Notes: generated by a model not told the origin, from the letters alone. DNA of 64,000 nt from K189A clade bacterium (GCA_902613475.1 CACMHG010000006.1:18394-82393), one strand, 5' to 3'; positions 26,733-35,431 are shown, counted from the stretch's first letter. Made by a program: numbers and translations.

Positions 26733-26793
26733 GCTTTTAAAAAATCGGGCTTAAGACTTGGACAATCGCCTGCATTACAGGTGCACCAGTTTG

Positions 26794-26806
26794 GTTACAT
26801 TACAAC
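26794..26806. promoter_or_regulatory. Candidate Zur box upstream of the CobW GTPase and iron alcohol dehydrogenase
   Basis: GTTACATTACAAC matches the Zur core GTTATANTATAAC at 10 of its 12 defined positions. It lies in the 144-base divergent region between the CobW gene (start 26732) and the alcohol dehydrogenase gene (start 26877) and could control either. A Zur gene is 5 kb away. Confidence 0.45.
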
Positions 26807-26876
26807 TTTTTTGGGGCAGCAGAACCTGTCTGAGTAACGTATTCTCTAACCCGGTCTAACCAACATAGGAAACACC

Positions 26877-28013
26877 ATGGCGAACCTGACTTTCATGAAC
26901 AACACCATTTTTGATCACGGTGCCAGCAATCAGCTCGGTCAGGTCCTTGCCATGCATGGCATACGCCGCCCGCTGCTGTGCACGGACAAAGGCTTGGTCA
27001 ATCTCGGCATGGTGACCGACCTGGTCTCTCACTTGGGCAACGATGCTGCGCTGACGGTTTTTGACGGCACACCTGAAAATCCAACCCAAATGGCCGTAGA
27101 GGAAGCAGTCGCCGCATACCAAGAAGCAGGCTGCGATGGTGTCGTCGCCCTTGGAGGCGGTTCGTCCATGGACTTGGCAAAAGCAGTCGCCCTGGCAGTC
27201 ACTCATGAGGAAGACCTGCTTCAATACACCGCCGGCCTTGGAGGTGCTGGAAAAATTGGCACCGTGGCGCCCTTGATCGCCATCCCCACCACGTCGGGTA
27301 CCGGCAGCGAGGTTTCCTCCGGCGCTGTGATCATCATGAACAATGGCGAAAAACTGATCCTTGCTAGCCGCAACTTGGTGCCCATGACGTCCATTTGTGA
27401 CCCGTCTCTGACCCTTGGCCTGCCACCTCTGCTCACCGCGGCGACAGGAATGGATGCGATGACCCACTGCATTGAGGCCCTGCTTTCGCCGCAAATTAAT
27501 CCACCCGCAGAAGCGGTCGCCTGCGATGGCATTGAGCGCGGTATTCGCGAGGGGAATCTCGTCAAAGCGGTCAAAGACGGCTCTGATGAAGATGCACGCT
27601 GGCATATGATGATGGCTGCGGCGGAGGGTGCCATGGGCTTCAGTAAGGGCTTGGGTTCAGTACACTCAATGAGCCACGCCTGCGGCGCAGACCAGGCGCT
27701 ACGCCTACACCACGGAACGTTGAACGCCGTCATTTTGCCCACCATTTTAGATTTTAATCGTGATTACGTCGGCGATAAGTACACGCGCCTAAACGCTGCC
27801 ATGGGACTTGATGCCAGTGCCGATCCTGCAGAGTTTATCCGCGAGCTGAATGCCGAGATTGGCCTGCCCGCGAACCTGGGTGAAATGGGAGTGCGAAGAG
27901 ACGCAATCGCAGATCTGTCGAACCATGCAGCCAAGGATGTTTGCACCTTCACTAACCCCCGCCCCTGCTCAGCAGAGGAATACGAGGGTCTTTACGAGAT
28001 CGCCATCGGCTAG
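26877..28013 (+). CDS. Iron-containing alcohol dehydrogenase (group III)
   Basis: A 378-residue NAD(P)-dependent alcohol dehydrogenase. Seen: cofactor region ALGGGSSMDLAKAVAL, IPTTSGTGSEVSSGAVI, and the metal site MDAMTHCIEALLS and GSVHSMSHACGADQALRLHHGTLNAVILP with the conserved histidines. The strong site TAGGAAACACC precedes the ATG. The substrate is unknown; relatives act on short alcohols, lactaldehyde or hydroxybutyrate-type compounds. A hairpin follows at 28064. Confidence 0.9.
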   Translation: MANLTFMNNTIFDHGASNQLGQVLAMHGIRRPLLCTDKGLVNLGMVTDLVSHLGNDAALTVFDGTPENPTQMAVEEAVAAYQEAGCDGVVALGGGSSMDLAKAVALAVTHEEDLLQYTAGLGGAGKIGTVAPLIAIPTTSGTGSEVSSGAVIIMNNGEKLILASRNLVPMTSICDPSLTLGLPPLLTAATGMDAMTHCIEALLSPQINPPAEAVACDGIERGIREGNLVKAVKDGSDEDARWHMMMAAAEGAMGFSKGLGSVHSMSHACGADQALRLHHGTLNAVILPTILDFNRDYVGDKYTRLNAAMGLDASADPAEFIRELNAEIGLPANLGEMGVRRDAIADLSNHAAKDVCTFTNPRPCSAEEYEGLYEIAIG

Positions 28014-28063
28014 ATGACCAAGACTCACGGTGCGACCGGGGGTCACATCGTATAGTGTGTTTT

Positions 28064-28089
28064 CGGGCAGCCCGTCTCTTGGCTGCCCG
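28064..28089. terminator. Hairpin after the iron alcohol dehydrogenase gene
   Basis: CGGGCAGCC (28064-28072) pairs perfectly with GGCTGCCCG (28081-28089) around an eight-base loop, 50 bases after the stop codon. There is no T run after it on the plus strand, so terminator activity is only plausible. Confidence 0.5.
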
Positions 28090-28166
28090 CATTCACCGGT
28101 ACTTCATAATCACGCGCTACTTTTCATTACCGACCAACACAACCCAAGGTCTGAGAGGAAATCACC

Positions 28167-29837
28167 ATGCGCACATTCACCATCTTAGCTTGTCTACTGT
28201 TTCCACATTCGGCACTGGCGGCCAACGCCACAGGCCAGGTCTTTCTCGACAGCAATAAAAACGGTGTGCTCGATACCGCCGAGCAGGGGATTGAGGGAGT
28301 ACGCGTAAGCAACGGTCTAGATGTTGTGACAACCGACGAAGAGGGTCGCTACACCCTACCGGTAGACGATCAGAGCATTATCTTTATTACAAAGCCGCGC
28401 GACCATGCAATTCCCGTCAATGCGCACATGCTTCCCCAGTTCTACTACATTCACCAGCCAGGGGGCTCGCCAGCAGGCATGCGCTATGAAGGCATGGCGC
28501 CCACGGGCCCTCTGCCCGAGCAAATCAATTTTCCGTTGATCAAGCGCGAGGAGTCCGAGCAATTTGAAGCCATTTTATTTGCGGATCCGCAGCCGCAAAC
28601 CCAGCGAGAGCTCGACTATATTCGTGACGATGTAGTTGCAGAACTCATCGGCACGGATGCGGCCTTTGGCATGACCATGGGCGACATCATGTACGACGAT
28701 CTATCGCTGTTTCCGCGCTATAACGCATTGATCGCGCAGATTGGCATCCCTTGGTACAACGTACCCGGTAACCACGAACTGAACTTCGAGGCCGAAAGCG
28801 ACAAGTTTTCGCTGGAGACTTTCAAGAAGTTCTTCGGCCCTCCCTATTACGCCTTCGAATATGCAGACGCTCTATTTATTGTACTCGACAATATCGATTA
28901 CCAAGGCAATGGCGAGGCTGATCCGGGCGATGTGCGCGGCAACGGCGGTTATGAAGCTCGTATCAGCAAGCAACAGCTGCGCTGGCTTGAGAAAGAACTC
29001 GAATACGTTGACAACGATAGGCTTGTTTTTGTGGCAACCCATGCTCCGCTGGGCAGCGAGGATCGTCGCTATACTACCGACAACCGCAAGGGACTTTTCC
29101 GACTCTTGGCGGGCCGACCTAACCTGTACTCTGTCGCCGGACATACCCATACCACCAATCATATTTACTTCGGCGAAGAAGACGGCTTCGACGGTCCGGG
29201 CACATTCCACCACCATGTGTTGGCAACCGTATCGGGATCTTGGTGGAGTGGCCCTTTTGATGAGCGCGGCATCGCCATCAGCGATCAGCGTGACGGCACG
29301 CCCAACGGATACCATATCCTTGAGGTGGACTCGACAGATCTCACCGTGCGTTTCAAAGGCGCAGGCAAGCCCGCAGACCAACAGATGCGAATTCGCTTCG
29401 ACGTAGCGCACCATCAGCTGCAACCCAATGGCATACGCGACTTCAAGGCTGGCCAGCTACTCGACGGTCATCTGTCCCAGGACGAGTTGGCAGCCGCCTC
29501 AATCATGGTGAACCTCTTTGACGGCGGCCCCAAATCCGTCGTCACTTACCGAGTTAACGACGGCGAATATCAACCGCTGACGCGAACGCCAAGGAAGGAT
29601 CCTTATATGCTCGAACAGTTCGTTCGGCACGCCAGCGACAAGAAATCCTTTGTACAAGCAACGGTCTCGACGCATATTTTCGAAGCAGACCTGAGTGCTG
29701 ACTTGCCGCCAGGTGTGCACACCGTGACTGTGCGGGCCGAGGACGAATTCGGTCGCGTGCATCACGGCCATACGGTATTGGAGATTGTCCCTGGCGTTGC
29801 GGGCAGCGAGGCAGGCCTGGACTATCCATCGCCTTAA
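28167..29837 (+). CDS. Secreted calcineurin-like phosphoesterase
   Basis: A 556-residue exported metallophosphoesterase. Seen: signal peptide ending SALAA, an N-terminal SdrD/transthyretin-like domain (VFLDSNKNGVLDTAEQGIEGVRVS), then the phosphoesterase core with FADPQPQ, TMGDIMYDD, NVPGNHELNF, ATHAPLG and VAGHTHTTNH in correct order, and a C-terminal beta domain (MetallophosN and MetallophosC style). It probably releases phosphate from organic phosphoesters in the periplasm or outside the cell. It stands as a single gene between the alcohol dehydrogenase and LLM genes. Confidence 0.88.
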   Translation: MRTFTILACLLFPHSALAANATGQVFLDSNKNGVLDTAEQGIEGVRVSNGLDVVTTDEEGRYTLPVDDQSIIFITKPRDHAIPVNAHMLPQFYYIHQPGGSPAGMRYEGMAPTGPLPEQINFPLIKREESEQFEAILFADPQPQTQRELDYIRDDVVAELIGTDAAFGMTMGDIMYDDLSLFPRYNALIAQIGIPWYNVPGNHELNFEAESDKFSLETFKKFFGPPYYAFEYADALFIVLDNIDYQGNGEADPGDVRGNGGYEARISKQQLRWLEKELEYVDNDRLVFVATHAPLGSEDRRYTTDNRKGLFRLLAGRPNLYSVAGHTHTTNHIYFGEEDGFDGPGTFHHHVLATVSGSWWSGPFDERGIAISDQRDGTPNGYHILEVDSTDLTVRFKGAGKPADQQMRIRFDVAHHQLQPNGIRDFKAGQLLDGHLSQDELAAASIMVNLFDGGPKSVVTYRVNDGEYQPLTRTPRKDPYMLEQFVRHASDKKSFVQATVSTHIFEADLSADLPPGVHTVTVRAEDEFGRVHHGHTVLEIVPGVAGSEAGLDYPSP

Positions 29838-29907
29838 GCGAGTGATAACCCAAGGAAAAGCGGTAAAATTGATGCGCTGAATAGACAGCATATGTAGAGG
29901 GGGAGAA

Positions 29908-30771
29908 ATGAAGGTAGGCGTTATTCCAATCAATATCGGGGTTCAAGCAGCTGATCAAGTGGTAAAAACCGCCCAGCTGGTTGAGTCCTTGGGCTACGAA
30001 TCGGTTTGGACATTTGAGCATGTGATCGTGCCGGTGGATTATGAATCGAAGTACCCTTACAACAAATCCGGCAATATGGGCGCTGCGCCGGAAACCAACT
30101 TTGTCGACCCTCTGATAGCGCTGGCCGCGGTCGCCGCAGCCACCTCCACCCTGCGACTGGCCACCGGGGTGAACATCTTGTCTCAGGTGAATCCCATCTA
30201 CATGGCGAAGCAGGCGGCGAGCCTAGATTTCATCTCCAACGGGCGTTTTATGTTAGGCGTTGGTATTGGTTGGCTGCGCGAAGAGTTTGATGCCCTTGGC
30301 GTGCCATTCGAGCGCCGCGGAGCCAGATTTGATGATTATGTGGCGGGCATGCGCAAAATATGGTCCGGCGAGGTGGTTGAGCACGAAAGCGATTTTTTAT
30401 CATGGACAAATTTCAAGAGCTATCCCCTGCCCATACAAAGCCCGTTCCCTGTGGTTATGGGCGGTGTGCAAGGAAAAATATTTCAGCGCACGGCCCAGCT
30501 CGGCAATGGTTGGTTCGCGCCTACCGGCGACCCCGCGGAACTGAAGGGTCACATGGAGAATCTTAGGCGCGAATGTGACGCCATCAATCGCGACATGTCA
30601 GAAATTGAAGTGACCTGCATGTGGCCGGGTATCGGCGGCAAAGACTTTTTAGGTGAGCTTGAGTCTATCGGCGTGGGCCGGGTTGTGATGCCGATGATGG
30701 GTGAAGGCGACCCTGTCGAGCGACTGCAAAGCGTCGCGAGCGAGGTCATTGCAGGTGCGGTAGCCGCATAA
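29908..30771 (+). CDS. LLM-class flavin-dependent oxidoreductase (TIGR03619-like)
   Basis: A 287-residue luciferase-like oxidoreductase. Seen: N-terminal VGVIPINIGVQA, LVESLGYESVWTFEHV, LRLATGVNILSQ, GRFMLGVGIGWLREEFDALG and VVMGGVQGKIFQRTAQLGNGW, all in the order typical of LLM proteins annotated as F420-dependent. Whether it uses F420 or FMN cannot be read here. A strong site GAGGGGGAGAA precedes the ATG. The gene converges with the MerC-like gene. Confidence 0.85.
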   Translation: MKVGVIPINIGVQAADQVVKTAQLVESLGYESVWTFEHVIVPVDYESKYPYNKSGNMGAAPETNFVDPLIALAAVAAATSTLRLATGVNILSQVNPIYMAKQAASLDFISNGRFMLGVGIGWLREEFDALGVPFERRGARFDDYVAGMRKIWSGEVVEHESDFLSWTNFKSYPLPIQSPFPVVMGGVQGKIFQRTAQLGNGWFAPTGDPAELKGHMENLRRECDAINRDMSEIEVTCMWPGIGGKDFLGELESIGVGRVVMPMMGEGDPVERLQSVASEVIAGAVAA

Positions 30772-30806
30772 TCGCGGCTAGCTTACTGGGCGTAGGGTTG
30801 CTGCAG

Positions 30807-31196
30807 CTAGTGCGCACATTGGCTTTGGCGGCAAAGTCTGAAATTGTAGACATGAGCGAGGACTACTAACCCTGCCCCCAACAGCGTTATCCCCTTTTCG
30901 CCTAACTCACCCAGTCGATCGTGGCCTAGCAGTGCCCCTAGCACTAAAAACCCCAGACCAGCACTACCCCACGCGATCACTTTGAACGTTCGATGACGCC
31001 TGCATCCAAGGCCTATTGCCAGGGTGCTGGTGGGCAACACTAGGTACAACAGCAGAAAATGAAAGTGATCACCGGCGAACCAATAGGTAGACGCCATGGG
31101 CATCATTACCACCGCCAGGGGTACCGCCAGGCAATGCACCGCACAGATCATCGACAAAACGATCGCCGAGCGATCCCGCATTCCAGAGACCGTCAT
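30807..31196 (-). CDS. MerC-like membrane protein
   Basis: A 129-residue protein with four hydrophobic segments and an N-terminal MICAVHCLAVPL (Cys and His in the first segment), as in MerC-domain proteins. Its ATG overlaps the stop of the Zur gene (ATGA), with GGAGGCGG upstream, so it is translated with Zur. MerC proteins were named from mercury transport, but copies beside zur probably handle zinc; this is inference. Histidines and cysteines are also concentrated at the C-terminus (LCRQSQCAH). Confidence 0.8.
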   Translation of the reverse strand: MTVSGMRDRSAIVLSMICAVHCLAVPLAVVMMPMASTYWFAGDHFHFLLLYLVLPTSTLAIGLGCRRHRTFKVIAWGSAGLGFLVLGALLGHDRLGELGEKGITLLGAGLVVLAHVYNFRLCRQSQCAH

Positions 31197-31675
31197 ATGG
31201 CCGCCTCCGGGGGGTCACAATCATTGCAGTAACACTCGATTTCTAGATGACTGCTGGCGAGGGTGAATCCTGCCTTTCGCGTCGCTTTGGCGACGCTCTC
31301 CATAATGGGTGTCGGCACCTCGACCTCCTCTACCTTGTGACAAGTCTTACAAATCAAAAACTGCGGTGGCTGATGTTGGTGATCGCAAGTGATATGGGAG
31401 CAAGCAATGTACTTGTTAGACGTATTCAGGCGGTGAGCAAGCTGATTGTTCTCTAGGAACTCTAGGATGCGGTACACCGACATGGGCAACAGGTCATAGC
31501 CAAGCTTATCCCGACACACATCCGTCAGCTCATAGGCGGATACCGCCTTGGCTGCGACCAACAGACCTTCGAGCACCTGACTGCGCTTCGTGGTCAGCTT
31601 ACTGCCCAATGCCAGGCATTGCTGCTGGGCTTGCGCGAGGACACGTTTTGTCGCTTGCTGACTTATGGCAATCAC
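31193..31675 (-). CDS. zur: Zinc uptake regulator, Fur family
   Basis: A 160-residue Fur-family repressor of the Zur type. Seen: an N-terminal winged helix (LTTKRSQVLEGLL, SAYELTDVCRD, PMSVYRILEFLENN), the sensor region HITCDHQHQPPQFLICKTCHKVEEVEV, and a C-terminal CYCNDC that completes the structural Cys4 site. With zinc it would repress uptake genes. The start is a GTG at 31675. A canonical Zur box lies about 100 bases upstream, indicating autoregulation. It is the first gene of a two-gene operon with the MerC-like gene. Confidence 0.92.
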   Translation of the reverse strand: MIAISQQATKRVLAQAQQQCLALGSKLTTKRSQVLEGLLVAAKAVSAYELTDVCRDKLGYDLLPMSVYRILEFLENNQLAHRLNTSNKYIACSHITCDHQHQPPQFLICKTCHKVEEVEVPTPIMESVAKATRKAGFTLASSHLEIECYCNDCDPPEAAI

Positions 31676-31773
31676 CTCATCTGTTGTCGTCGGAATGCTA
31701 GATACTATCGTCCAGCGTACGCCTCAATACCCGTTTTGCAGTCCATTGCCTTTGTGCAGGCCAATGCCCCAGA

Positions 31774-31792
31774 AATGTTATATTATAACATT
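31774..31792. promoter_or_regulatory. Zur box upstream of zur
   Basis: Perfect 19-base palindrome AATGTTATA-T-TATAACATT, which matches the core of the known gammaproteobacterial Zur operator. It lies between the permease stop (31813) and the zur start (31675), so the regulated gene is zur itself with the MerC-like gene. Confidence 0.85.
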
Positions 31793-31812
31793 ATAGTATG
31801 CTAGACGGTGAA

Positions 31813-33276
31813 TCAATCTGCGGCGGTGGCTGCTCCAACCGAGCGAGAAACGCGATATGCCTGCAGTGCTGGCAAGAGCGTTACGATAACTGCTGTCAGA
31901 TAAATCAGGCCTAACGCCGTGACGTTAGACGGGTTGAGAATTTGCGATGAAATCATCAACCCAAACGTTTCTGCAAACAGCGTATTGGCCGCTGTGATTG
32001 ACGCCAGCAGGGTGCCCACTGCCAAGACCACGCCAACAGAGACGATAAGCAGCGACTCGATCATCAGTAGGGACAGAATAAAGGATGAGGGGGCGCCGAT
32101 ACTGCGCAGCACCTCGATCTCGCGCCGACGCTCGCGCATAGACGCAAGCAACATCGCGTTAAGGCCCAACAACGAAGACACCAAGATCAGTACCGAAATC
32201 CCCAGCAGTACTGACTCGACATTGCCGACCAGCTCCCACAGCTGAGTCAGAGCAACCCCGGGCAATATCGCTAACAGTGCCTCGCCTTCATATTCATCAA
32301 CCCAGCGCTTCACCTGTAATGTCGTAATAGGCGAGCTAAGGCCGACCAGCACCGCGGTCACCGTACCTATGGGTGGATGATCATGGGCCTCGTGATGCTC
32401 CTCGTGGTCATCGAGGGCCTCGTGCTCTTCATGGGTATCATGGTCTTCGTGAGCATCGTGCCCTTCATGAGCATCATGGTCTTCATGAGCAACATGCTCT
32501 TCGTGAACCTCGTGCTCGTCGCGCCCTTCGTGAGCATCGTGGTCTTCGTGAGCGTCATGCTCTTCGTGCCCTTCGTGCCTTTCGTGAGCGTCGGGTGCTT
32601 CGTGTGCGTGGTGATTTTCCGATCTTCCGTCACTGTGCATGGCATCAATAGCCTCAAGGCCAACAAAAAGAGCATTGTCGATGGGAGTCCCGGTCCCAGC
32701 GAGAACGCCGCTCACGGCAAAGGGCAGCTGATCATGATGGGTGAAACTGGTATCCGCCATTCCGTGACTGAGCACCAGCGAGTCACCTAGCTGATAGCCC
32801 AGCTCCCTGGCGACCCGCGCCCCTAGCACCACCTCGGCAACCGCTTCAAATGGTTGACCCTGCTCGAAAACCAGGGGTTGTTTCGCGCCGTATTTATAGC
32901 GCGAAAAGAATGCCTTTGTCGTACCGATGACGCGGAAATTGCGGTGGGAATCACCCAAGGAAATAGGCACTGCCCAGTCGACGTTCCTTTGCTGATCAAG
33001 CTGCTCGACACTCTCCCAGGACACGTTAGTCGTGGCAGTGCCAATGCGAAAAATTGACAGCAACAGAAGATTTATTTCGCCGGTACGGGCTCCGACAATC
33101 AGATCCACACCCGACACAGTACTCGCAAAACCTGAGCGTGCTTCCTGGCGCACATGCTCTACTCCCAACAGCACAAATACGCTCAGTGCTACCGAGGCGA
33201 TGGTTAGCAACACCCCACTGAGGCGATAGCGCAGACTCCGTGAGGCGACCAGCAACACGGTACCGAAAGCGCCCAT
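31813..33276 (-). CDS. ABC transporter permease (FtsX/MacB type) with a histidine-rich loop
   Basis: A 487-residue permease of the MacB/LolC-like group. One N-terminal membrane segment (about 20-42) is followed by a large periplasmic domain and three C-terminal membrane segments. Residues 222-300 form a low-complexity loop of HE/HD/HA units with about 26 histidines, a likely zinc-binding tail inside the periplasmic domain. The gene starts one base inside the ATPase stop (TGATG), so the pair is coupled. The order ATPase, permease and a DUF3299 gene matches the Zur-controlled PA4063-PA4066 locus of Pseudomonas aeruginosa. Confidence 0.85.
   Translation of the reverse strand: MGAFGTVLLVASRSLRYRLSGVLLTIASVALSVFVLLGVEHVRQEARSGFASTVSGVDLIVGARTGEINLLLLSIFRIGTATTNVSWESVEQLDQQRNVDWAVPISLGDSHRNFRVIGTTKAFFSRYKYGAKQPLVFEQGQPFEAVAEVVLGARVARELGYQLGDSLVLSHGMADTSFTHHDQLPFAVSGVLAGTGTPIDNALFVGLEAIDAMHSDGRSENHHAHEAPDAHERHEGHEEHDAHEDHDAHEGRDEHEVHEEHVAHEDHDAHEGHDAHEDHDTHEEHEALDDHEEHHEAHDHPPIGTVTAVLVGLSSPITTLQVKRWVDEYEGEALLAILPGVALTQLWELVGNVESVLLGISVLILVSSLLGLNAMLLASMRERRREIEVLRSIGAPSSFILSLLMIESLLIVSVGVVLAVGTLLASITAANTLFAETFGLMISSQILNPSNVTALGLIYLTAVIVTLLPALQAYRVSRSVGAATAAD
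32373..32640. repeat. Low-complexity tandem codon repeats encoding the His-rich loop
   Basis: Short imperfect tandem units of 9 to 15 bases, such as TTCGTGAGCATCGTGGTC, within the permease gene. They encode HEEHDAHED-like repeats on the minus strand and also open misleading frames on the plus strand. Such arrays can change length by slippage. Confidence 0.75.
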
Positions 33277-33983
33277 CAGACTGTCGCTCCGACGTGATTC
33301 AGCTCAGAGATTTTGACCTGAGTATCAAAGGAGGCGCCGAGTGCAGGATCGTGACTGACAAAAACCATGGCGCATTCCTGGTCGGACAACACGTCAAACA
33401 GCAGCGTCAAAAAAGCGTCTCTATTGACGTGATCAAGGGCCGAAGTTGGTTCGTCGACGAGTAACAGCGACGGAGTATTGATGAGCGCGCGCACTATCGC
33501 GACGCGCTGTTGCTGACCAATGCTCATCTGCGACGCGGGGCGGTGGTGCAGGGCGCTTTGCAGATTCATCCGCTCTAATAGCGTCGTCGCGCGCTGCCGC
33601 GCACCGGCAGTGGTGGCGCTGCCAAACCGCGCCGCAAGCAGAATATTATCCAGCGCCGAAAGGTAGGGAATCAAATTGAACTGCTGAAAAACGACGCCTA
33701 AGTTGGTGGCACGAAACCGATCACGCTGGCGCGTACTCAGCTTGGCGATATCGTCACCAAGAACTCGCAGGCTACCCTGGGTGGGTACGGATAGTCCGGC
33801 CAGCAGAGAGAGCAGGGTCGACTTACCGCTACCTGATTCACCCTGAAGAAAAACGTGCTCATTGCGCTCGACTCGCCAGGCTGGGATATTGAGCACCGGG
33901 GACTGGTCACCGGGATAGCTGTAACCGAGGTGACTGAGGCTAATCGCGTCTGCAATTGGAACGGCTATTGTCACAGTACCCAC
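33276..33983 (-). CDS. ABC transporter ATP-binding protein (LolD/MacB type)
   Basis: A 235-residue ATPase. Seen: Walker A QGESGSGKST, Q-loop VFQQFNLIPYLSALDN, a variant signature MSIGQQQRVAIVRAL (Ser-Ile-Gly in place of LSGG), Walker B LLLVDEPTSALD and the H-loop FVSHD. The start is a GTG at 33983. It partners the histidine-loop permease. Divergent from the DUF3299 gene across 53 bases that contain a Zur-box-like palindrome. Confidence 0.88.
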   Translation of the reverse strand: MGTVTIAVPIADAISLSHLGYSYPGDQSPVLNIPAWRVERNEHVFLQGESGSGKSTLLSLLAGLSVPTQGSLRVLGDDIAKLSTRQRDRFRATNLGVVFQQFNLIPYLSALDNILLAARFGSATTAGARQRATTLLERMNLQSALHHRPASQMSIGQQQRVAIVRALINTPSLLLVDEPTSALDHVNRDAFLTLLFDVLSDQECAMVFVSHDPALGASFDTQVKISELNHVGATV

Positions 33984-34001
33984 AGGTTCGCATCGTTGGA
34001 A

Positions 34002-34022
34002 AGATGTTACAACGTAACCAAT
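34002..34022. promoter_or_regulatory. Candidate Zur box between the ABC ATPase and DUF3299 genes
   Basis: GTTAC-AAC-GTAAC at 34006-34018 is a palindrome that matches the Zur core at 9 of 12 defined positions. It lies in the 53-base divergent region and could control both the ABC operon and the DUF3299 gene. It is weaker than the box before zur. Confidence 0.5.
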
Positions 34023-34036
34023 TTGGACTCAAAGCC

Positions 34037-34501
34037 ATGAACACAATCTTCCGCCGTCTACCAGCTGGCGTGATCGTATTACTGCTTGCTCTTTCTCCCA
34101 CCGCCTTCGCCGAACCGGAATCGATCTCTTGGCGGGACTTGGTGCCACCGCTTGACGAATCCCTAATATTGGAAGGCGATATTGCCTTCGGTGAACAAGT
34201 GCGTTTTGAGCTCAATAACAAAAAGATACGCATTCCAGGTTTTATTGTGCCCGTGGATTTTGACGACACACAGGTTGTTACACGGTTTTTGCTGGTGCCC
34301 TACTTCGGCGCTTGTATACACGAGCCCGCACCGCCACCGAACCAAACCATCTACGCAGAATTTGAACCTGGCTATACGCTAGAAAGTCTGTGGGACCCGT
34401 TTTGGATCGAAGGCACGCTGCTGACCACGCGGGTTGAAGAAGATTTGGCTACTGCTTCTTACACTTTGCGCGCGGACAAAATTGAGCCCTTTGTTTATTA
34501 G
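34037..34501 (+). CDS. Secreted DUF3299 protein of the zinc island
   Basis: A 154-residue exported protein: signal peptide ending TAFAEP, then the DUF3299 hallmarks ISWRDLVPP, KKIRIPGFIVPVDFDD and FLLVPYFGACIHEPAPPPNQTIYAE. The Cys-Ile-His in GACIHEP is a possible metal site. DUF3299 genes occur in Zur-controlled loci with an ABC transporter, as here, but the biochemical role is unknown. ATG 34037 is preferred because it places the signal peptide correctly. Confidence 0.85.
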   Translation: MNTIFRRLPAGVIVLLLALSPTAFAEPESISWRDLVPPLDESLILEGDIAFGEQVRFELNNKKIRIPGFIVPVDFDDTQVVTRFLLVPYFGACIHEPAPPPNQTIYAEFEPGYTLESLWDPFWIEGTLLTTRVEEDLATASYTLRADKIEPFVY

Positions 34502-34523
34502 CCAACTTTTGGTATCAACTGCC

Positions 34524-34549
34524 TTGATTGGTGAGCTTCTACCAATCAA
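34524..34549. terminator. Hairpin after the DUF3299 gene
   Basis: TTGATTGGT pairs perfectly with ACCAATCAA around an eight-base loop, 22 bases after the stop codon. It lacks a clear T run, so it may be a terminator or processing site. Confidence 0.45.
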
Positions 34550-34642
34550 ATGATTCACTACGGCTCTCAAAGCACGTACCGCGCGGAAGCGCGATAGGTC
34601 AGCAGAGCCCTGAACGCGACCTTAAACTTATCGAGAATAACA

Positions 34643-35398
34643 ATGAAAAAACTCGCGCTTTTACTGTCCTTAGCTCTATCGTTTTCGGCCATCGCCGATG
34701 ACCACGCGCCAACCAGCAGCTACTTGGTTGAGTCCATACCTTTCAAGCTTAAAGACGGCAAAACCATGGCTGACATGATGGCCATGCAGGACGAATTCGC
34801 TGCAGTGGCCCAGGCCAGCGGCCTGCAGTACAGCGCCTTCGTTATGACACCCCACTACATGAGTCAATCGTCTGCACCCATTGCTGGCAGCTTTGACGCG
34901 GTCTGGCTTGGCTTTTCACCGAGCGCCACGGCGATCGGCGCAGGCTTCGAAGGCTACATGGAGAACGGACAAGAACTGGAAGCGAAATTCGATGAAATTC
35001 GTACCATGAGCCAACGCAGCCTAATGCGGGGCGAAATGGTTCATGCGGGTGATCCATCAGATGGCGGGTTCGGCATGTTTCGTACCTGCACGCTTAATGA
35101 TGGCGCAGATACGGACGATTTAAGAGCTGCACTAAAAGCCCGTGGGGCGGCCTTTAAAAAAGCCGGCGCTACAGCGTCCACGCATATGTGGTACGGCGGC
35201 ATTGGCATACCCAATGAAATGCAGGGCTCGGTCATCATCGTGCGCATCTTCCCGAGTATGGAAGCATGGGGACAAGCCTTCGACCGGTATTTTGCCGGCG
35301 ACTTCGCAAAGGAAGAAAGACTTCTTACCGAGACTGCCACCTGCGGACCTGTTCGCACCTATTTCGGAACGCCCTTCTACTCTGCGAGCGCTGGTTAA
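34643..35398 (+). CDS. Secreted two-domain protein of unknown function
   Basis: A 251-residue protein with signal peptide MKKLALLLSLALSFSAIA. The mature part appears to be two related alpha/beta halves of about 100 residues (about 27-130 and 140-245), each with a helix like KTMADMMAMQDEFAAVAQASG or DLRAALKARGAAFKKAGA followed by a strand and a conserved aromatic/Gly turn. This would suit a duplicated ferredoxin-like (ABM) fold. A similar organisation is seen in the secreted protein at 43858. No function is recognised. Two cysteines, CTLND and TCGPV, could form a disulfide. Confidence 0.6.
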   Translation: MKKLALLLSLALSFSAIADDHAPTSSYLVESIPFKLKDGKTMADMMAMQDEFAAVAQASGLQYSAFVMTPHYMSQSSAPIAGSFDAVWLGFSPSATAIGAGFEGYMENGQELEAKFDEIRTMSQRSLMRGEMVHAGDPSDGGFGMFRTCTLNDGADTDDLRAALKARGAAFKKAGATASTHMWYGGIGIPNEMQGSVIIVRIFPSMEAWGQAFDRYFAGDFAKEERLLTETATCGPVRTYFGTPFYSASAG

Positions 35399-35431
35399 AT
35401 ACTAGCGTTCACTGCGGTGGTGCCATGCGCA

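Noticed and set aside
28064..28089. Riboswitch before the secreted phosphoesterase
   Set aside because: The single GC hairpin has no further conserved elements; it is better read as a terminator-type hairpin.
32377..32790. Plus-strand frames across the histidine-rich permease segment
   Set aside because: They are shadows produced by the repeat on the other strand; the minus-strand gene has full domain support.
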